Assembly (NCBI RefSeq): GCF_009695775.1
Contig: NZ_VUNG01000031.1
Coordinates: 1 to 46,508, forward strand
Reading direction: 5' to 3'
Length of the DNA: 46,508 nucleotides
Origin: Hallella mizrahii
Lineage (GTDB): Bacteria; Bacteroidota; Bacteroidia; Bacteroidales; Bacteroidaceae
The notes below the pieces were generated by a model that was not told where the DNA came from, searched no databases, and saw nothing but the letters and a program-made list of their open reading frames with translations. Below, one piece after another: positions 1 through 7,684 of this stretch (its first letter is position 1; every line of letters begins with the position of its first letter). Position numbers and translations under genes: made by a program.

Positions 1-266
1 CCGTCTTATATAGGAAGAGCAGCTGTTCAAAATCTGATGTTCTCTCCATAAATTGTATGAATTTAAGTCGAGGACAAAAGTAACAGATTTTAAGGCTTTA
101 AGCAATACGTCATTTTTGGACGCTTACGAATTATGAAGGATCAAAACAATGTCTTTATGACAAACCTGACCCAACAAAGTGGCTCAACGAATGTCTTCAG
201 GGGTAAACAGGACTGCAAGACAACGGAGCCTTGCAAGTAACATGTGTCGCAGTAGGTATCTATACT
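1..266. other. Window start, no gene seen
   Basis: I see no convincing coding region or RNA gene here. The sequence is AT-rich with short broken frames, and may be the decayed end of a neighbouring region or gene outside the window. Confidence 0.4.
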
Positions 267-445
267 TGTTGAATAAACTGACATTTTAGAGGCCTTATTT
301 TTGCGTTTTTTGCCAGCAATGTGGTCATCGCGCTGATTTTCTTGATTTTTCGAGCTTTTTCTTAAGTTGTTGATTTATAGTGAGATAAATAAATGGCCTT
401 TATCTAGAGCTTACAAAAAAGGTGAGATGACACAAAATTCTCTAG
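267..445 (-). repeat. Half copy (copy C) of the CTCTAGAG palindromic element
   Basis: This stretch matches, in reverse orientation, the right half of the element at 45808-46181. Shared blocks include TGTTGAATAAACTGACA (TGTTGGATAAACTGACA in the other copy), a run like GATTTTTCGAGC, and an AT-rich block near 375-395. It ends in AAAATTCTCTAG, exactly the left half of the palindrome core, and stops where the IS1380-like element begins at 446. The other half of the palindrome is not found after the IS. It is degenerate, so the outer boundary at 267 is approximate. Confidence 0.6.
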
Positions 446-1539
446 CCTGAATAATTCATACCGTCCTAAGACTGTTTCTCTTCTCTACAAACGCTGAACT
501 GTCGGATAGAATCTGTCGTTTTGTCGAACTTATACTGTCATTAAGATGTCTCCAGTAGCCGCTTATGGGTGTTTTCAAGGTTTAAATCATTCCCGAATTT
601 GACTTATGGGCATGCAGAGTCTCATGCCTTGTTCAGGCATGTCTAAGAAATCGTTTTGTCAGGGTGCGTTAAGCGGCTAGCCTTTCCAAGGCGACGGCCA
701 GTTCTTCGAGGTGCCTGTGATGTGGTGAAAAACTAACGTGTATGAATGTCTTCTTTTCCACAATGTATACAGCACTGAGCATGATGCGTTTTATAAAGCT
801 GTCCATTGTGAAGCTCTCTATGGCAGTGCCGTTGAAGAGCTCATGCTTCATCGTATGTGCGATGACAAAAGCCGCTGCATAGAGGGAAAGGCGGAAATAG
901 TTGGCCCAGTATGAGTTGCATGACATACGGTCTGCCTTGAAATACTTGATGTCCTTTATCCAGAGCTCCATCTCACCACGCTTGCAATATCTTTTGTAGA
1001 TGGTTTCGGGTGAGTTGTTCCTGTTCTTCGTGACGACGAACCGTATATTGGTGCCCTTGTACGTATTGGCGTACGTATTGGCGTTCGTATCATCGGCATC
1101 AAGTATTACATGGCGGGGCGGCTTGGTGAAGGACTTGACATACTGCTCTACGAACAGTTCCCCAATTTTGTACAAAGTCTTGCTGTCGACGTTGTTCTCC
1201 AGACGTGTCATCGTTGCTTGGGAGCAGAGGTCCTTGTCTGACGGACGTCGTCCTACTAACATTTTTAAGGCACTGTCACCGCGCAGCCGGTCACAATCAT
1301 TGGCATCCTCATAACCGCAGAGAATCTGATTTACACGCTGACAGACCATCTCCTTATATGAATGACGCACAAGGCATTGTGTTCTGTCATCAGGGATCAG
1401 TCGGCCCATCTTGGAAGGAAGAGTGTCTTTCGAGGAGCGAGCAAGTATTAATTTGATTTTGAACACTTTAAAGTGAATACTTTTTCTTGAATTACACAAG
1501 AAATACAGCTTCTTTTTTTGTTAATATGAATAATTCAGG
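446..1539 (-). mobile_element. IS1380-family insertion sequence, internally deleted
   Basis: The ends are inverted copies of CCTGAATAATTCATA (446-460 and 1525-1539). The match extends three bases further out, giving a perfect 18-bp inverted repeat at 443-460/1525-1542. The flanks CTAG (442-445) and CTAA (1540-1543) could be a 4-bp target duplication with one change, the size expected for IS1380-family elements. The element is about 1.1 kb, whereas full family members are about 1.6-1.7 kb (known of the family). It encodes only a deleted transposase, so it is unlikely to move by itself but could be mobilised in trans because both ends are intact. Confidence 0.85.
669..1499 (-). pseudogene. IS1380-family transposase with internal deletion
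   Basis: The frame is open for 276 codons and carries family blocks in order: CLVRHSYKEMVCQR and GYEDANDCDRLR near the N-terminus, MTRLENNVDSKTLY, RHVILDADDTNANTY, then NIRFVVTKNRNNSP, KRGEMELWIKDIKYFKADRMS and SPHHRHLEEL at the C-terminus. Family transposases are about 420 residues. Here the segment after DADDTNANTY jumps directly to GTNIRF, removing about 140 residues, including the region that normally carries the second catalytic Asp (an RGDSHF-like motif). The junction contains a duplicated 12-bp unit (GTACGTATTGGC) giving ANTYANTY. The deletion kept the frame open, but the DDE triad cannot be complete, so the product should be inactive. The first residues do not resemble the usual N-terminus. 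Confidence 0.85.
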
Positions 1540-1605
1540 CTAAGGCTTTACGCCCTTCATGATTGCCGTATCACTCGAACTGTCGGATGAACCTATTTTT
1601 TTCCA

Positions 1606-1638
1606 TCAGTAATTTGTATACACCTTTCAGTAATTTGT
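1606..1638 (+). promoter_or_regulatory. Paired 12-bp direct repeats, likely activator operator
   Basis: TCAGTAATTTGT occurs at 1606-1617 and again at 1627-1638, a spacing of 21 bp or two helical turns. They lie just upstream of the TACCTTTG box at 1664-1671 of the SDR gene. Two direct half-sites about 21 bp apart are the usual layout for AraC-family regulators, and such a regulator is encoded at 3040-3933. The pairing of regulator and site is inference. Confidence 0.55.
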
Positions 1639-1663
1639 TTAGTACAGTTTGACAAAGTCACCG

Positions 1664-1671
1664 TACCTTTG
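1664..1671 (+). promoter_or_regulatory. Bacteroidetes -7 box before the SDR gene
   Basis: TACCTTTG fits TAnnTTTG. A TTTG is present at 1648-1651 (12-bp spacer) and another at 1634-1637 (26 bp); neither has the optimal 19-21 bp spacing, which fits a promoter that needs an activator. Confidence 0.55.
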
Positions 1672-1744
1672 TAGCATGATTCAAACACACCGCGAAACTC
1701 TGCGGCGAGAGCAATTAAAACAAATCCTTAATTAAACGTACATT

Positions 1745-2491
1745 ATGAAGAGAACAATTATCATTACAGGTGGTACAACAGGTATCGGTAAGGCTACGGC
1801 TTATCAGTTTGCAAAGAACGGTTGGAATGTGGTCATCACAAGCAGAAGCGAAAAGAAGGGTAACGCCTTTGTCGAGGAAGCCAAGAACGAGGGGCTGGAT
1901 ATGACCTTTTTCCAGTTGGATGTGACGAAAGAGGAGCAGGTGGCTCAGGTCATCGAGCAGACGGTGGCAAAGTTCGGCAAGCTGGACAGCATCGTCAACA
2001 ACTCGGGAATCTCGCTGGGTGCCGCACCTCTGGCCGACACCGAGACGGAGGAGTTCAAGCAGCAGCTGGACACCAACGTGCTGGGCGTTTACTACGGCAT
2101 GAAGTACGCCATCCGCGCCATGCTGAAGACTGGCGGTGGCACCATTGTCAACCTGGCATCTATCGCAGGACTCAACGGTCTGATTTACACCGCTCAATAT
2201 TGCGCATCGAAGCACGCCGTAGTGGGACTCACCAAGGCTGCTGCCATCGACTACGCCCAACAGGGAATCCGCATCAACGCCGTTGCTCCCGGTGCCATTA
2301 AGACCGACATCCTGAAGCACGCCATCGATGCCGGTGCCTACGACGAGAAGGGCATTGCCGCTATCCATCCGATGAACCGCATGGGCGAGGTGCAGGACAT
2401 TGCTCTGGCCATCTATTACCTGGCAAGTCCCGACAATAAATTCCTGACGGGAACCATCCTCAACGTTGACGGCGGATATAATTGCAGATAG
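1745..2491 (+). CDS. SDR-family oxidoreductase (NAD(P)-dependent)
   Basis: A 248-residue classical short-chain dehydrogenase/reductase. The cofactor loop TGGTTGIG is at residues 8-15, NNSG at 85-88, and the catalytic Ser139, Tyr152 and Lys156 (YCASK) are all present. The C-terminus (GTILNVDGGYNCR) is typical of the FabG/glucose-dehydrogenase-like group, and the length is normal. It probably oxidises or reduces a small alcohol or ketone in the cytoplasm; the substrate cannot be read from sequence. The SDR stop codon is followed one base later by the start of a membrane protein gene, and an AraC-type regulator gene follows, so the three probably form one functional unit. Confidence 0.9.
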   Translation: MKRTIIITGGTTGIGKATAYQFAKNGWNVVITSRSEKKGNAFVEEAKNEGLDMTFFQLDVTKEEQVAQVIEQTVAKFGKLDSIVNNSGISLGAAPLADTETEEFKQQLDTNVLGVYYGMKYAIRAMLKTGGGTIVNLASIAGLNGLIYTAQYCASKHAVVGLTKAAAIDYAQQGIRINAVAPGAIKTDILKHAIDAGAYDEKGIAAIHPMNRMGEVQDIALAIYYLASPDNKFLTGTILNVDGGYNCR

Positions 2492-2492
2492 A

Positions 2493-3002
2493 ATGGAACT
2501 GATTGACTACACAAACAAATGGGTGACAGGCGAAATCCAAGAGGATTTGGCTATGATAGCAGGAGGCACGATATGCCTTCTGCTTGCCCTTGTAGCTTGG
2601 CGCTGGGGTACGTCGGAGTCGGCTCGCGCCATCATCCTGCCGCTGACGGTGGTGGCAGTCATCCTTATTGCACTCGGAGGCTCGCTGGCCTATAGCAACC
2701 ACACGCGCCAGAAGCTGTTCGTGGAGCAATATCAGGAGTCACCGCAGAAGTTTCTGGAGAGCGAGAAAGTCCGCGTGGACGGTTTCATGAAGATATATCC
2801 GCGGACCATCATCGTCTCTGTCGTCATGATGGTCATCGCCATCTGCGTGTTTGCCTTCTGCGATAAGCCCTGGCTCCGTGCTTCCGCATTGGCACTCATC
2901 CTAATAGCTCTTGCCGCCCTGACCATCGACTTCTTCTCAAAGGAGCGAGGTGTTATCTATCAGCAGGAGCTGGATAGCATAAAGATAGAAAAAGTGGGAT
3001 AA
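2493..3002 (+). CDS. Small integral membrane protein of unknown function
   Basis: I do not recognise the family. The likely start is the ATG at 2493, one base after the SDR stop, giving 169 residues; an upstream in-frame ATG at 2466 would overlap the SDR gene. Four hydrophobic segments are visible: two adjacent (around MIAGGTICLLLALVAW and IILPLTVVAVILIALGG) and two adjacent in the second half (TIIVSVVMMVIAICVF and ALALILIALAALTIDF). A charged soluble stretch separates the pairs (HTRQKLFVEQYQESPQKF). The C-terminal 20 residues are charged and soluble. Tight coupling to the SDR gene suggests co-expression; its role is unknown. Confidence 0.7.
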   Translation: MELIDYTNKWVTGEIQEDLAMIAGGTICLLLALVAWRWGTSESARAIILPLTVVAVILIALGGSLAYSNHTRQKLFVEQYQESPQKFLESEKVRVDGFMKIYPRTIIVSVVMMVIAICVFAFCDKPWLRASALALILIALAALTIDFFSKERGVIYQQELDSIKIEKVG

Positions 3003-3027
3003 TAATCATTATCTGCTGAAATCTTTA

Positions 3028-3035
3028 TATCTTTG
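3028..3035 (+). promoter_or_regulatory. -7 box TATCTTTG abutting the AraC start codon
   Basis: TATCTTTG ends only four bases before the ATG at 3040. With the usual distance to the transcription start, the mRNA would begin at or next to the start codon. No good -33 TTTG is seen 19-21 bp upstream. Confidence 0.6.
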
Positions 3036-3039
3036 CACC

Positions 3040-3933
3040 ATGAAGATGAAACAAATATATTTTCCCACGGTGTCGGCATTCATGCATGCCCTCGGACGCG
3101 ACGATGTGCGCCACCCGCTCATTGAGGTCATCCATCTTGATGACCTTGCCGATTGCAGCTCGTTCAGTAACACACGCTATACGTTTGGATTCTACTGCGT
3201 GGTCTATAAGGATGCGCGCTGCGGCACCGTTCGCTACGGGCGCAATGAGTACGACTACGACAACGGCACGCTGCTTTTCTTCGCCCCCGAGCACGATGTT
3301 GAACTTGGCACTCTCGAACAGAGCTACAAGGGTGTGATGCTCATCTTCTCACCGACGCTGATGCAGGGGCTGTCGATGTCGCCCTACACCTTCTTCGGAT
3401 ATTCGGTCAACGAGGCTCTGCACGTCTCGGAGCGTGAGCGCCAGCAATTGTACGACATCCTCGGCAACATCGAGATGGAGCTGGAGCGCAGCATTGACCG
3501 TCACACCCGCCAGTTGATGGCACAGAATATCTCGCTGATACTGAATTACTGTGTGCGCTTCTACGATCGCCAGTTCATCACCCGCGAACCCATCGACAGC
3601 CAGCTCATGCAGCGTTTCACCATCCTGCTCGAGGATTATTTCGCCCATGGACTTGCCGCCCGTCAGGGAGTGCCCACCATACGTTATTTTGCTGATGCGC
3701 TTAACCTCTCGGCCAACTACTTCGGCGACCTCGTAAAAGCCCAAACAGGCAATAGTCCGCAGCAGCTCATCCAGCAGCAGCTCATCGCTCAGGCCCGCCA
3801 CCGCCTCACCACAACCACCGACACCGTCAGCCAGATAGCCTATGCCCTCGGCTTCGAGTATCCCCAATACTTCTCGCGCCTGTTCAAGAAGCTTACTGGC
3901 CAGACACCGCAGGAGTTTAGAAAGGTAGGGTAA
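3040..3933 (+). CDS. AraC-family transcriptional regulator
   Basis: A 297-residue protein with an N-terminal cupin-like sensing region (about 1-180) and a C-terminal AraC/XylS DNA-binding domain (about 195-297). The second helix-turn-helix has the family pattern TVSQIAYALGFEYPQYFSRLFKKLTG, followed by QTPQEFRK. The first helix region includes IRYFADALNLSANYFGDLVK. It follows the SDR and membrane-protein genes and likely controls them; the candidate site is the direct repeat at 1606-1638. The ATG sits four bases after a TATCTTTG box, so the transcript may be leaderless. The effector is unknown. Confidence 0.92.
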   Translation: MKMKQIYFPTVSAFMHALGRDDVRHPLIEVIHLDDLADCSSFSNTRYTFGFYCVVYKDARCGTVRYGRNEYDYDNGTLLFFAPEHDVELGTLEQSYKGVMLIFSPTLMQGLSMSPYTFFGYSVNEALHVSERERQQLYDILGNIEMELERSIDRHTRQLMAQNISLILNYCVRFYDRQFITREPIDSQLMQRFTILLEDYFAHGLAARQGVPTIRYFADALNLSANYFGDLVKAQTGNSPQQLIQQQLIAQARHRLTTTTDTVSQIAYALGFEYPQYFSRLFKKLTGQTPQEFRKVG

Positions 3934-4109
3934 GCATCATTTGGGGGCATTGCAGAAGGTTCGAAAATCGGGTAAAAACAGGGTTCTTGTATCGCTATTG
4001 TATCTCGGACGCTCTAGGCGAAACATCTTCGTGCTTTCTGTGGTTCCCAGTGTAAACAATCGCAGTAAAGATACGAGTTATAGGAGAAAGCAAAATAAAC
4101 ATTAAAAAA

Positions 4110-4141
4110 GTTGCTCGTTCGGAAATAAATGCCTACCTTTG
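4110..4141 (+). promoter_or_regulatory. greA promoter
   Basis: GTTG at 4110-4113 and TACCTTTG at 4134-4141 are separated by 20 bp, a good match to the Bacteroidetes -33/-7 promoter. Transcription would start near 4147, leaving a leader of about 105 bases. From 3934 to this promoter (about 180 bp) I see no other feature. Confidence 0.65.
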
Positions 4142-4175
4142 CAGAACATATAGGTAACGAGCAAACAGAGAGATG

Positions 4176-4216
4176 GAATTCCGACATTCTACGATGTTGG
4201 AATTCTTTTCTTTTTT
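4176..4216 (+). terminator. Hairpin and T-rich tract in the greA leader (candidate attenuator)
   Basis: GAATTCCGACAT (4176-4187) pairs with ATGTTGGAATTC (4194-4205), 12 pairs with one G-U and a 6-base loop. It is followed by TTTTCTTTTTT. It has the form of an intrinsic terminator but lies between the greA promoter and its ATG at 4253, so it may end some transcripts early. Confidence 0.6.
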
Positions 4217-4252
4217 GCCCTTTTGAAACGAAACAATTAAACAGAAACAATT

Positions 4253-4723
4253 ATGGCTTACATGTCTCAAGAAGGCTACGACAAACTCGTAGCCCAGCTT
4301 CACGAACTCGAAGCAGTAGAGCGCCCCAAGGCATCGGCCGCCATCGCCGAGGCCGCTGACAAGGGCGACCTGAGCGAAAACTCAGAATATGACGCAGCCA
4401 AGGAGGCTCAGGCCCACTTGGAAGCGAAAATCAACAACATCAAACTCACCATCGCTCAGGCAAAGATCGTCGACACCAGCCGACTCTCTACCGAGGAGGT
4501 GCAGATCATGTCTAAGGTGGAGATGACCAATCTCGCCACAAAGAAGAAGATGACCTACACGATCGTCAGCGAGAGCGAGGCCGATCTGAAGAAAGGCAAG
4601 ATCTCTATCCACACGCCGATCGCCCAGGGCCTGCTCAACAAAAAGGTAGGCGACATCGCCGAGATCAAGATTCCGCGCGGCACCATCCGCCTGCAGATCG
4701 ACAAGATCTCCATCGGCGAATAA
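4253..4723 (+). CDS. greA: Transcription elongation factor GreA
   Basis: A 156-residue protein of normal family length. The N-terminal antiparallel coiled coil (about 1-75) carries the tip motif GDLSENSEYDAA, with Asp39 and Glu42 equivalent to the acidic residues that position the catalytic metal in RNA polymerase. The C-terminal FKBP-like domain (about 80-156) contains SIHTPIAQGLLNKKVGD. GreA stimulates transcript cleavage in backtracked RNA polymerase. The HIT gene follows 57 bp downstream on the same strand, and the leader carries a terminator-like hairpin. Confidence 0.97.
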   Translation: MAYMSQEGYDKLVAQLHELEAVERPKASAAIAEAADKGDLSENSEYDAAKEAQAHLEAKINNIKLTIAQAKIVDTSRLSTEEVQIMSKVEMTNLATKKKMTYTIVSESEADLKKGKISIHTPIAQGLLNKKVGDIAEIKIPRGTIRLQIDKISIGE

Positions 4724-4780
4724 GTCCGGCAAGGAGGCAGACAACATCATTAACCCATTAACAGATAGGAGAACAAGACT

Positions 4781-5179
4781 ATGGCTACATTGTTCAGTAA
4801 GATTGCTGCTGGGGAGATTCCCAGCTATAAGTGCGCCGAGGATGACAAGTTCTATGCTTTTCTCGACATCAATCCGGTGGTAAAGGGACATACCCTCGTG
4901 GTGCCACGCAAGGAGATTGACTATATCTTCGACATGGACGACAAGGACTTGGCCGACTTTGAGGTCTTTGCCAAGAAGGTGGCACGCGCCATCCGCGCTG
5001 CTTTTCCTTGTAAGAAAGTAGCTGAGGTGGTGCTCGGTCTGGAGGTCAACCACGCCCACATCCATCTGATGCCTATCAACAGCGAAGCCGACGTGGACTT
5101 CCACAAGCACGTGAAGTTCTCCGACGAGGAGATGGCGGCTATCGCTGACAAGATCTACACGGAGTTTAAGAAACTGTAG
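4781..5179 (+). CDS. HIT-family nucleotide-binding protein
   Basis: A 132-residue histidine-triad protein. The N-terminal pattern FSKIAAGEIPSYK and the central GHTLVVPRKE are typical. The triad is at the C-terminal third as NHAHIHLMPI (His91, His93, His95). Family members hydrolyse phosphoramidates of AMP or GMP, or dinucleoside polyphosphates; the precise substrate is not evident. The gene directly follows greA, a common pairing in Bacteroidetes (recalled, not searched), and is followed by a strong terminator at 5286-5328. Confidence 0.93.
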   Translation: MATLFSKIAAGEIPSYKCAEDDKFYAFLDINPVVKGHTLVVPRKEIDYIFDMDDKDLADFEVFAKKVARAIRAAFPCKKVAEVVLGLEVNHAHIHLMPINSEADVDFHKHVKFSDEEMAAIADKIYTEFKKL

Positions 5180-5196
5180 TAGAAGACTCTCCCTAA

Positions 5197-5214
5197 CCCT
5201 CCCTAAAGGGAGGG
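5197..5214. repeat. CCCTCCCT/AGGGAGGG intergenic palindrome, copy 1
   Basis: CCCTCCCT, AA, AGGGAGGG, preceded by CCCTAA. Related copies are at 15506-15525, 29005-29025, 38540-38558, 43761-43781 and 46203-46220, all between genes. Confidence 0.8.
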
Positions 5215-5285
5215 AAAAAGCTCACCCTTGCACACGGCAGGAGGATAGTTCAACTCTGGAAACCATCATTTGAGTATGGTAAAAC

Positions 5286-5328
5286 AAACTCCCCGACTTT
5301 TCTCATTGGGAAAAGTCGGGGAGTTTTT
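5286..5328. terminator. Strong intrinsic terminator after the HIT gene
   Basis: AAACTCCCCGACTTTT pairs with AAAAGTCGGGGAGTTT around a short loop and runs into TTTTT. The left arm is preceded by A-rich sequence, so it may also stop transcription arriving from the minus-strand gene at 5451-6542. Confidence 0.88.
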
Positions 5329-5450
5329 CGTTGATATATTCCTTCTATATCGCGGATTTGCTCCTGCAATATAGTAGTGTTCATCTTTCAATATCGAGGA
5401 TAGTTCCTCAATATCATGGATCTTTCCTTCAACATCGTGGCGCGATGACG

Positions 5451-6542
5451 CTAAACATATTTCTCGCCCTTCTTCAGCGCCACCTCATTGACATACTTGC
5501 GGATGAGGGCAGAAGAGTCTTCTTTCTTGCAGATGAGCAGCACATTGTCCTTTTCAGCCACGATGAAACCATCGAGACCGCTGATCACGCCCAAGCGGTC
5601 TTTCGGCAACTTGATGATGTTGTTACGACTGTTTTCAATCATCACGTCAGAGCCCACCACCACATTGTCGTCGCCAGTCTTCTGCTGTGACTCATACATA
5701 CTATGCCATGTGCCCAGGTCGGCCCAGCCAAAGCTACAGCGCATCACGTGCACGTGCTCAGCCTTCTCCAGTGTGGCCGATTCAATGCTCAGGTTGGGAT
5801 AAGAGGGGAAATGCTCGAGCATATAGCTCTCCTCCTGGTCGGGAGAGGCATAGAAGTTGATGTTGTCGAGCTGTCTGAGCACCACGGGCAGCTGCTTGGT
5901 CAGTTCTTCCCACGCCGTCTTCACATTGACGAAGAACACGCCTGTGTTCCAGTAAAACTCACCGCTGTCCATAAACACCTGGGCAAACTGCCGCTCAGGC
6001 TTCTCGGTAAACGACTTCACGGTATAGAAGCCTTCCTCCACGGGATCGCCCAACTGGATATAGCCATAGCCTGGTTCCGGCCGTGTCGGCTTGACACCCA
6101 TGACTAGAAAGCCCTCGTGCGCCGAGACAAAGGCAAAGCCGTCGTGGACATTGCGCTCGAAAGCAGCCTCGTCCATCACCGCCTGATCAGAAGGCACCGT
6201 GACTATATTGGCTTTGGCATCCTCGCGCGCAATGCGATAAGCAGCCCAAGCCAGGCTCGGTGCCGTATTGCGCTGCACGGGTTCTGCAAGGATATGGTCG
6301 CGCGCCACCTCAGGCAACTGCTTGCGTACGAGGTCGACATAGTCGATGTTTGTACTGACAAAGATATGGGCGGGAGCCACCAGCTTGGCCATGCGGTCAT
6401 AGGTCTGCTGCAACTGTGTGCGTCCGGTACCAAAAAAGTCAATGAACTGTTTGGGATAAGACTCTCGGCTGTAAGGCCATAAACGCTGTCCCTTACCGCC
6501 CGCCAATATCAAACAGTAGTCGTTGTCACTTCTTGTCGTCAT
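5451..6542 (-). CDS. Mannose-1-phosphate guanylyltransferase
   Basis: Makes GDP-mannose from mannose 1-phosphate and GTP for glycan synthesis. The nucleotidyltransferase signature LILAGGKGQRLWPYSRESYPKQF lies at residues 10-32, and the family motif FTEKP occurs mid-protein. I chose the ATG at 6542 (363 residues) because the signature sits about ten residues from the N-terminus in homologues, and a TAATTTCG near-match to the -7 box lies just upstream on the minus strand. A longer frame begins at 6647 but its extra 35 residues look non-coding. There is no C-terminal isomerase domain, unlike bifunctional ManC/AlgA. Confidence 0.92.
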   Translation of the reverse strand: MTTRSDNDYCLILAGGKGQRLWPYSRESYPKQFIDFFGTGRTQLQQTYDRMAKLVAPAHIFVSTNIDYVDLVRKQLPEVARDHILAEPVQRNTAPSLAWAAYRIAREDAKANIVTVPSDQAVMDEAAFERNVHDGFAFVSAHEGFLVMGVKPTRPEPGYGYIQLGDPVEEGFYTVKSFTEKPERQFAQVFMDSGEFYWNTGVFFVNVKTAWEELTKQLPVVLRQLDNINFYASPDQEESYMLEHFPSYPNLSIESATLEKAEHVHVMRCSFGWADLGTWHSMYESQQKTGDDNVVVGSDVMIENSRNNIIKLPKDRLGVISGLDGFIVAEKDNVLLICKKEDSSALIRKYVNEVALKKGEKYV

Positions 6543-6777
6543 GTTTCTTAGGGTATAGGATTTAAATTCTTGTACGAAATTACGATTAATCTTTGAGACC
6601 GCAAAACGTTTTACACTCTTTTTGTGTATTTTAATCATCGTGTCCATTGTGTTCGTTCACATTCTCACAACTCCTTTTCCTATCCTCGCCTCTCCGCCTT
6701 CAAGCGACAAGCCTCGTCATTTATCGGAATCACAGAACTTTTCGTGGCTTTTACTTTCCTATCTTTATAGTTTTTAC

Positions 6778-6785
6778 TACCTTTG
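6778..6785 (+). promoter_or_regulatory. -7 box TACCTTTG of the pyridoxamine kinase gene
   Basis: TACCTTTG lies 20 bp before the ATG at 6806. No clear -33 TTTG is seen at the ideal distance. Confidence 0.6.
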
Positions 6786-6805
6786 CACTGTATTTCATCG
6801 ATGAT

Positions 6806-7630
6806 ATGAACAAGAAACAGATACTTCTGATCAACGACATGGCAGGCTACGGCAAGGTGGCTACGGCAGCCATGCTTCCCATCCTCTCCTACATGGGGCT
6901 CCCCACCTATAACCTGCCTACCGCTTTAGTCAGCAACACGCTGGACTATGGCAAGTTCAATATTCTCGATACCACCGACTATATCCAAGGTGTTTTCCCC
7001 GTCTGGAAGGAGCTGGGCTTTAGCTTCGATGCCATCGCCACGGGCTTCATAGCTTCCGAGCGTCAGGCCGAGATCGTCTCGGCATACTGCAAGCAGGAGG
7101 CTGCCCACGGCACGACGATATTCGTAGATCCCATCATGGGCGACGAAGGAAAACTGTACAATGGCGTGACGCCGGCCACCATCCAGAGCATGCTGGAGAT
7201 GATCGCTGTGGCTGACCTGATCTTTCCCAACCATACCGAGGCCTGCTATCTCACGGGAAGCGAGTACCATGCCGAAGGCGTCAGCAAGCAAGCGGCACGC
7301 ACGCTGCTCGACAAGCTGCACGCCACAGGTGCCAAATCGGTGCTCATCACCTCCATTCCCGTTGAGGGCCAGCACTGCGTGGCAGGATACAACGACAAGC
7401 TGAAAGAATACTTCCTGCTGCCCTACACCGAGATACCGGTGCACTTCCCCGGCACGGGCGACATCTTCTCGGCTGTGCTCATCGGCAACCTGCTCAACGG
7501 CAAAGCACTGCGCTTTGCCACCCGCATCGCCATGGACGCTGTCTATCGCCTCATCGATCTCAACAAGAACAATGCCGACAAGAACCGTGGCATACCCTTG
7601 GAAAACTATCTCAACGTACTGGATGAGTAA
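6806..7630 (+). CDS. Pyridoxamine/pyridoxal kinase (PfkB-like)
   Basis: A 274-residue ribokinase-fold kinase of the PdxK/PdxY group, which phosphorylates B6 vitamers in the salvage route to pyridoxal phosphate. The N-terminus ILLINDMAGYGKVA, the ATGFIASERQ block, VDPIMGDEGKLY and the anion-hole motif GTGD at 216-219 (Asp219 the likely catalytic base) are visible. The start at 6806 follows a TACCTTTG box; an upstream in-frame ATG at 6647 would add 53 implausible residues. The transporter gene downstream begins about 55 bp later and may be co-transcribed. Confidence 0.9.
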   Translation: MNKKQILLINDMAGYGKVATAAMLPILSYMGLPTYNLPTALVSNTLDYGKFNILDTTDYIQGVFPVWKELGFSFDAIATGFIASERQAEIVSAYCKQEAAHGTTIFVDPIMGDEGKLYNGVTPATIQSMLEMIAVADLIFPNHTEACYLTGSEYHAEGVSKQAARTLLDKLHATGAKSVLITSIPVEGQHCVAGYNDKLKEYFLLPYTEIPVHFPGTGDIFSAVLIGNLLNGKALRFATRIAMDAVYRLIDLNKNNADKNRGIPLENYLNVLDE

Positions 7631-7684
7631 TCTCCGCTGTTGCGAAATGCAAGAAGACTACAAGTATACAATGTTGTAAATAAC

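Noticed and set aside
496..507. Direct repeat GAACTGTCGGAT at 496-507 and 1577-1588 as a target duplication
   Set aside because: One copy is inside the IS by the inverted-repeat boundaries and the other outside, so it does not fit a target duplication; 12 bp may be chance or a trace of an older event.
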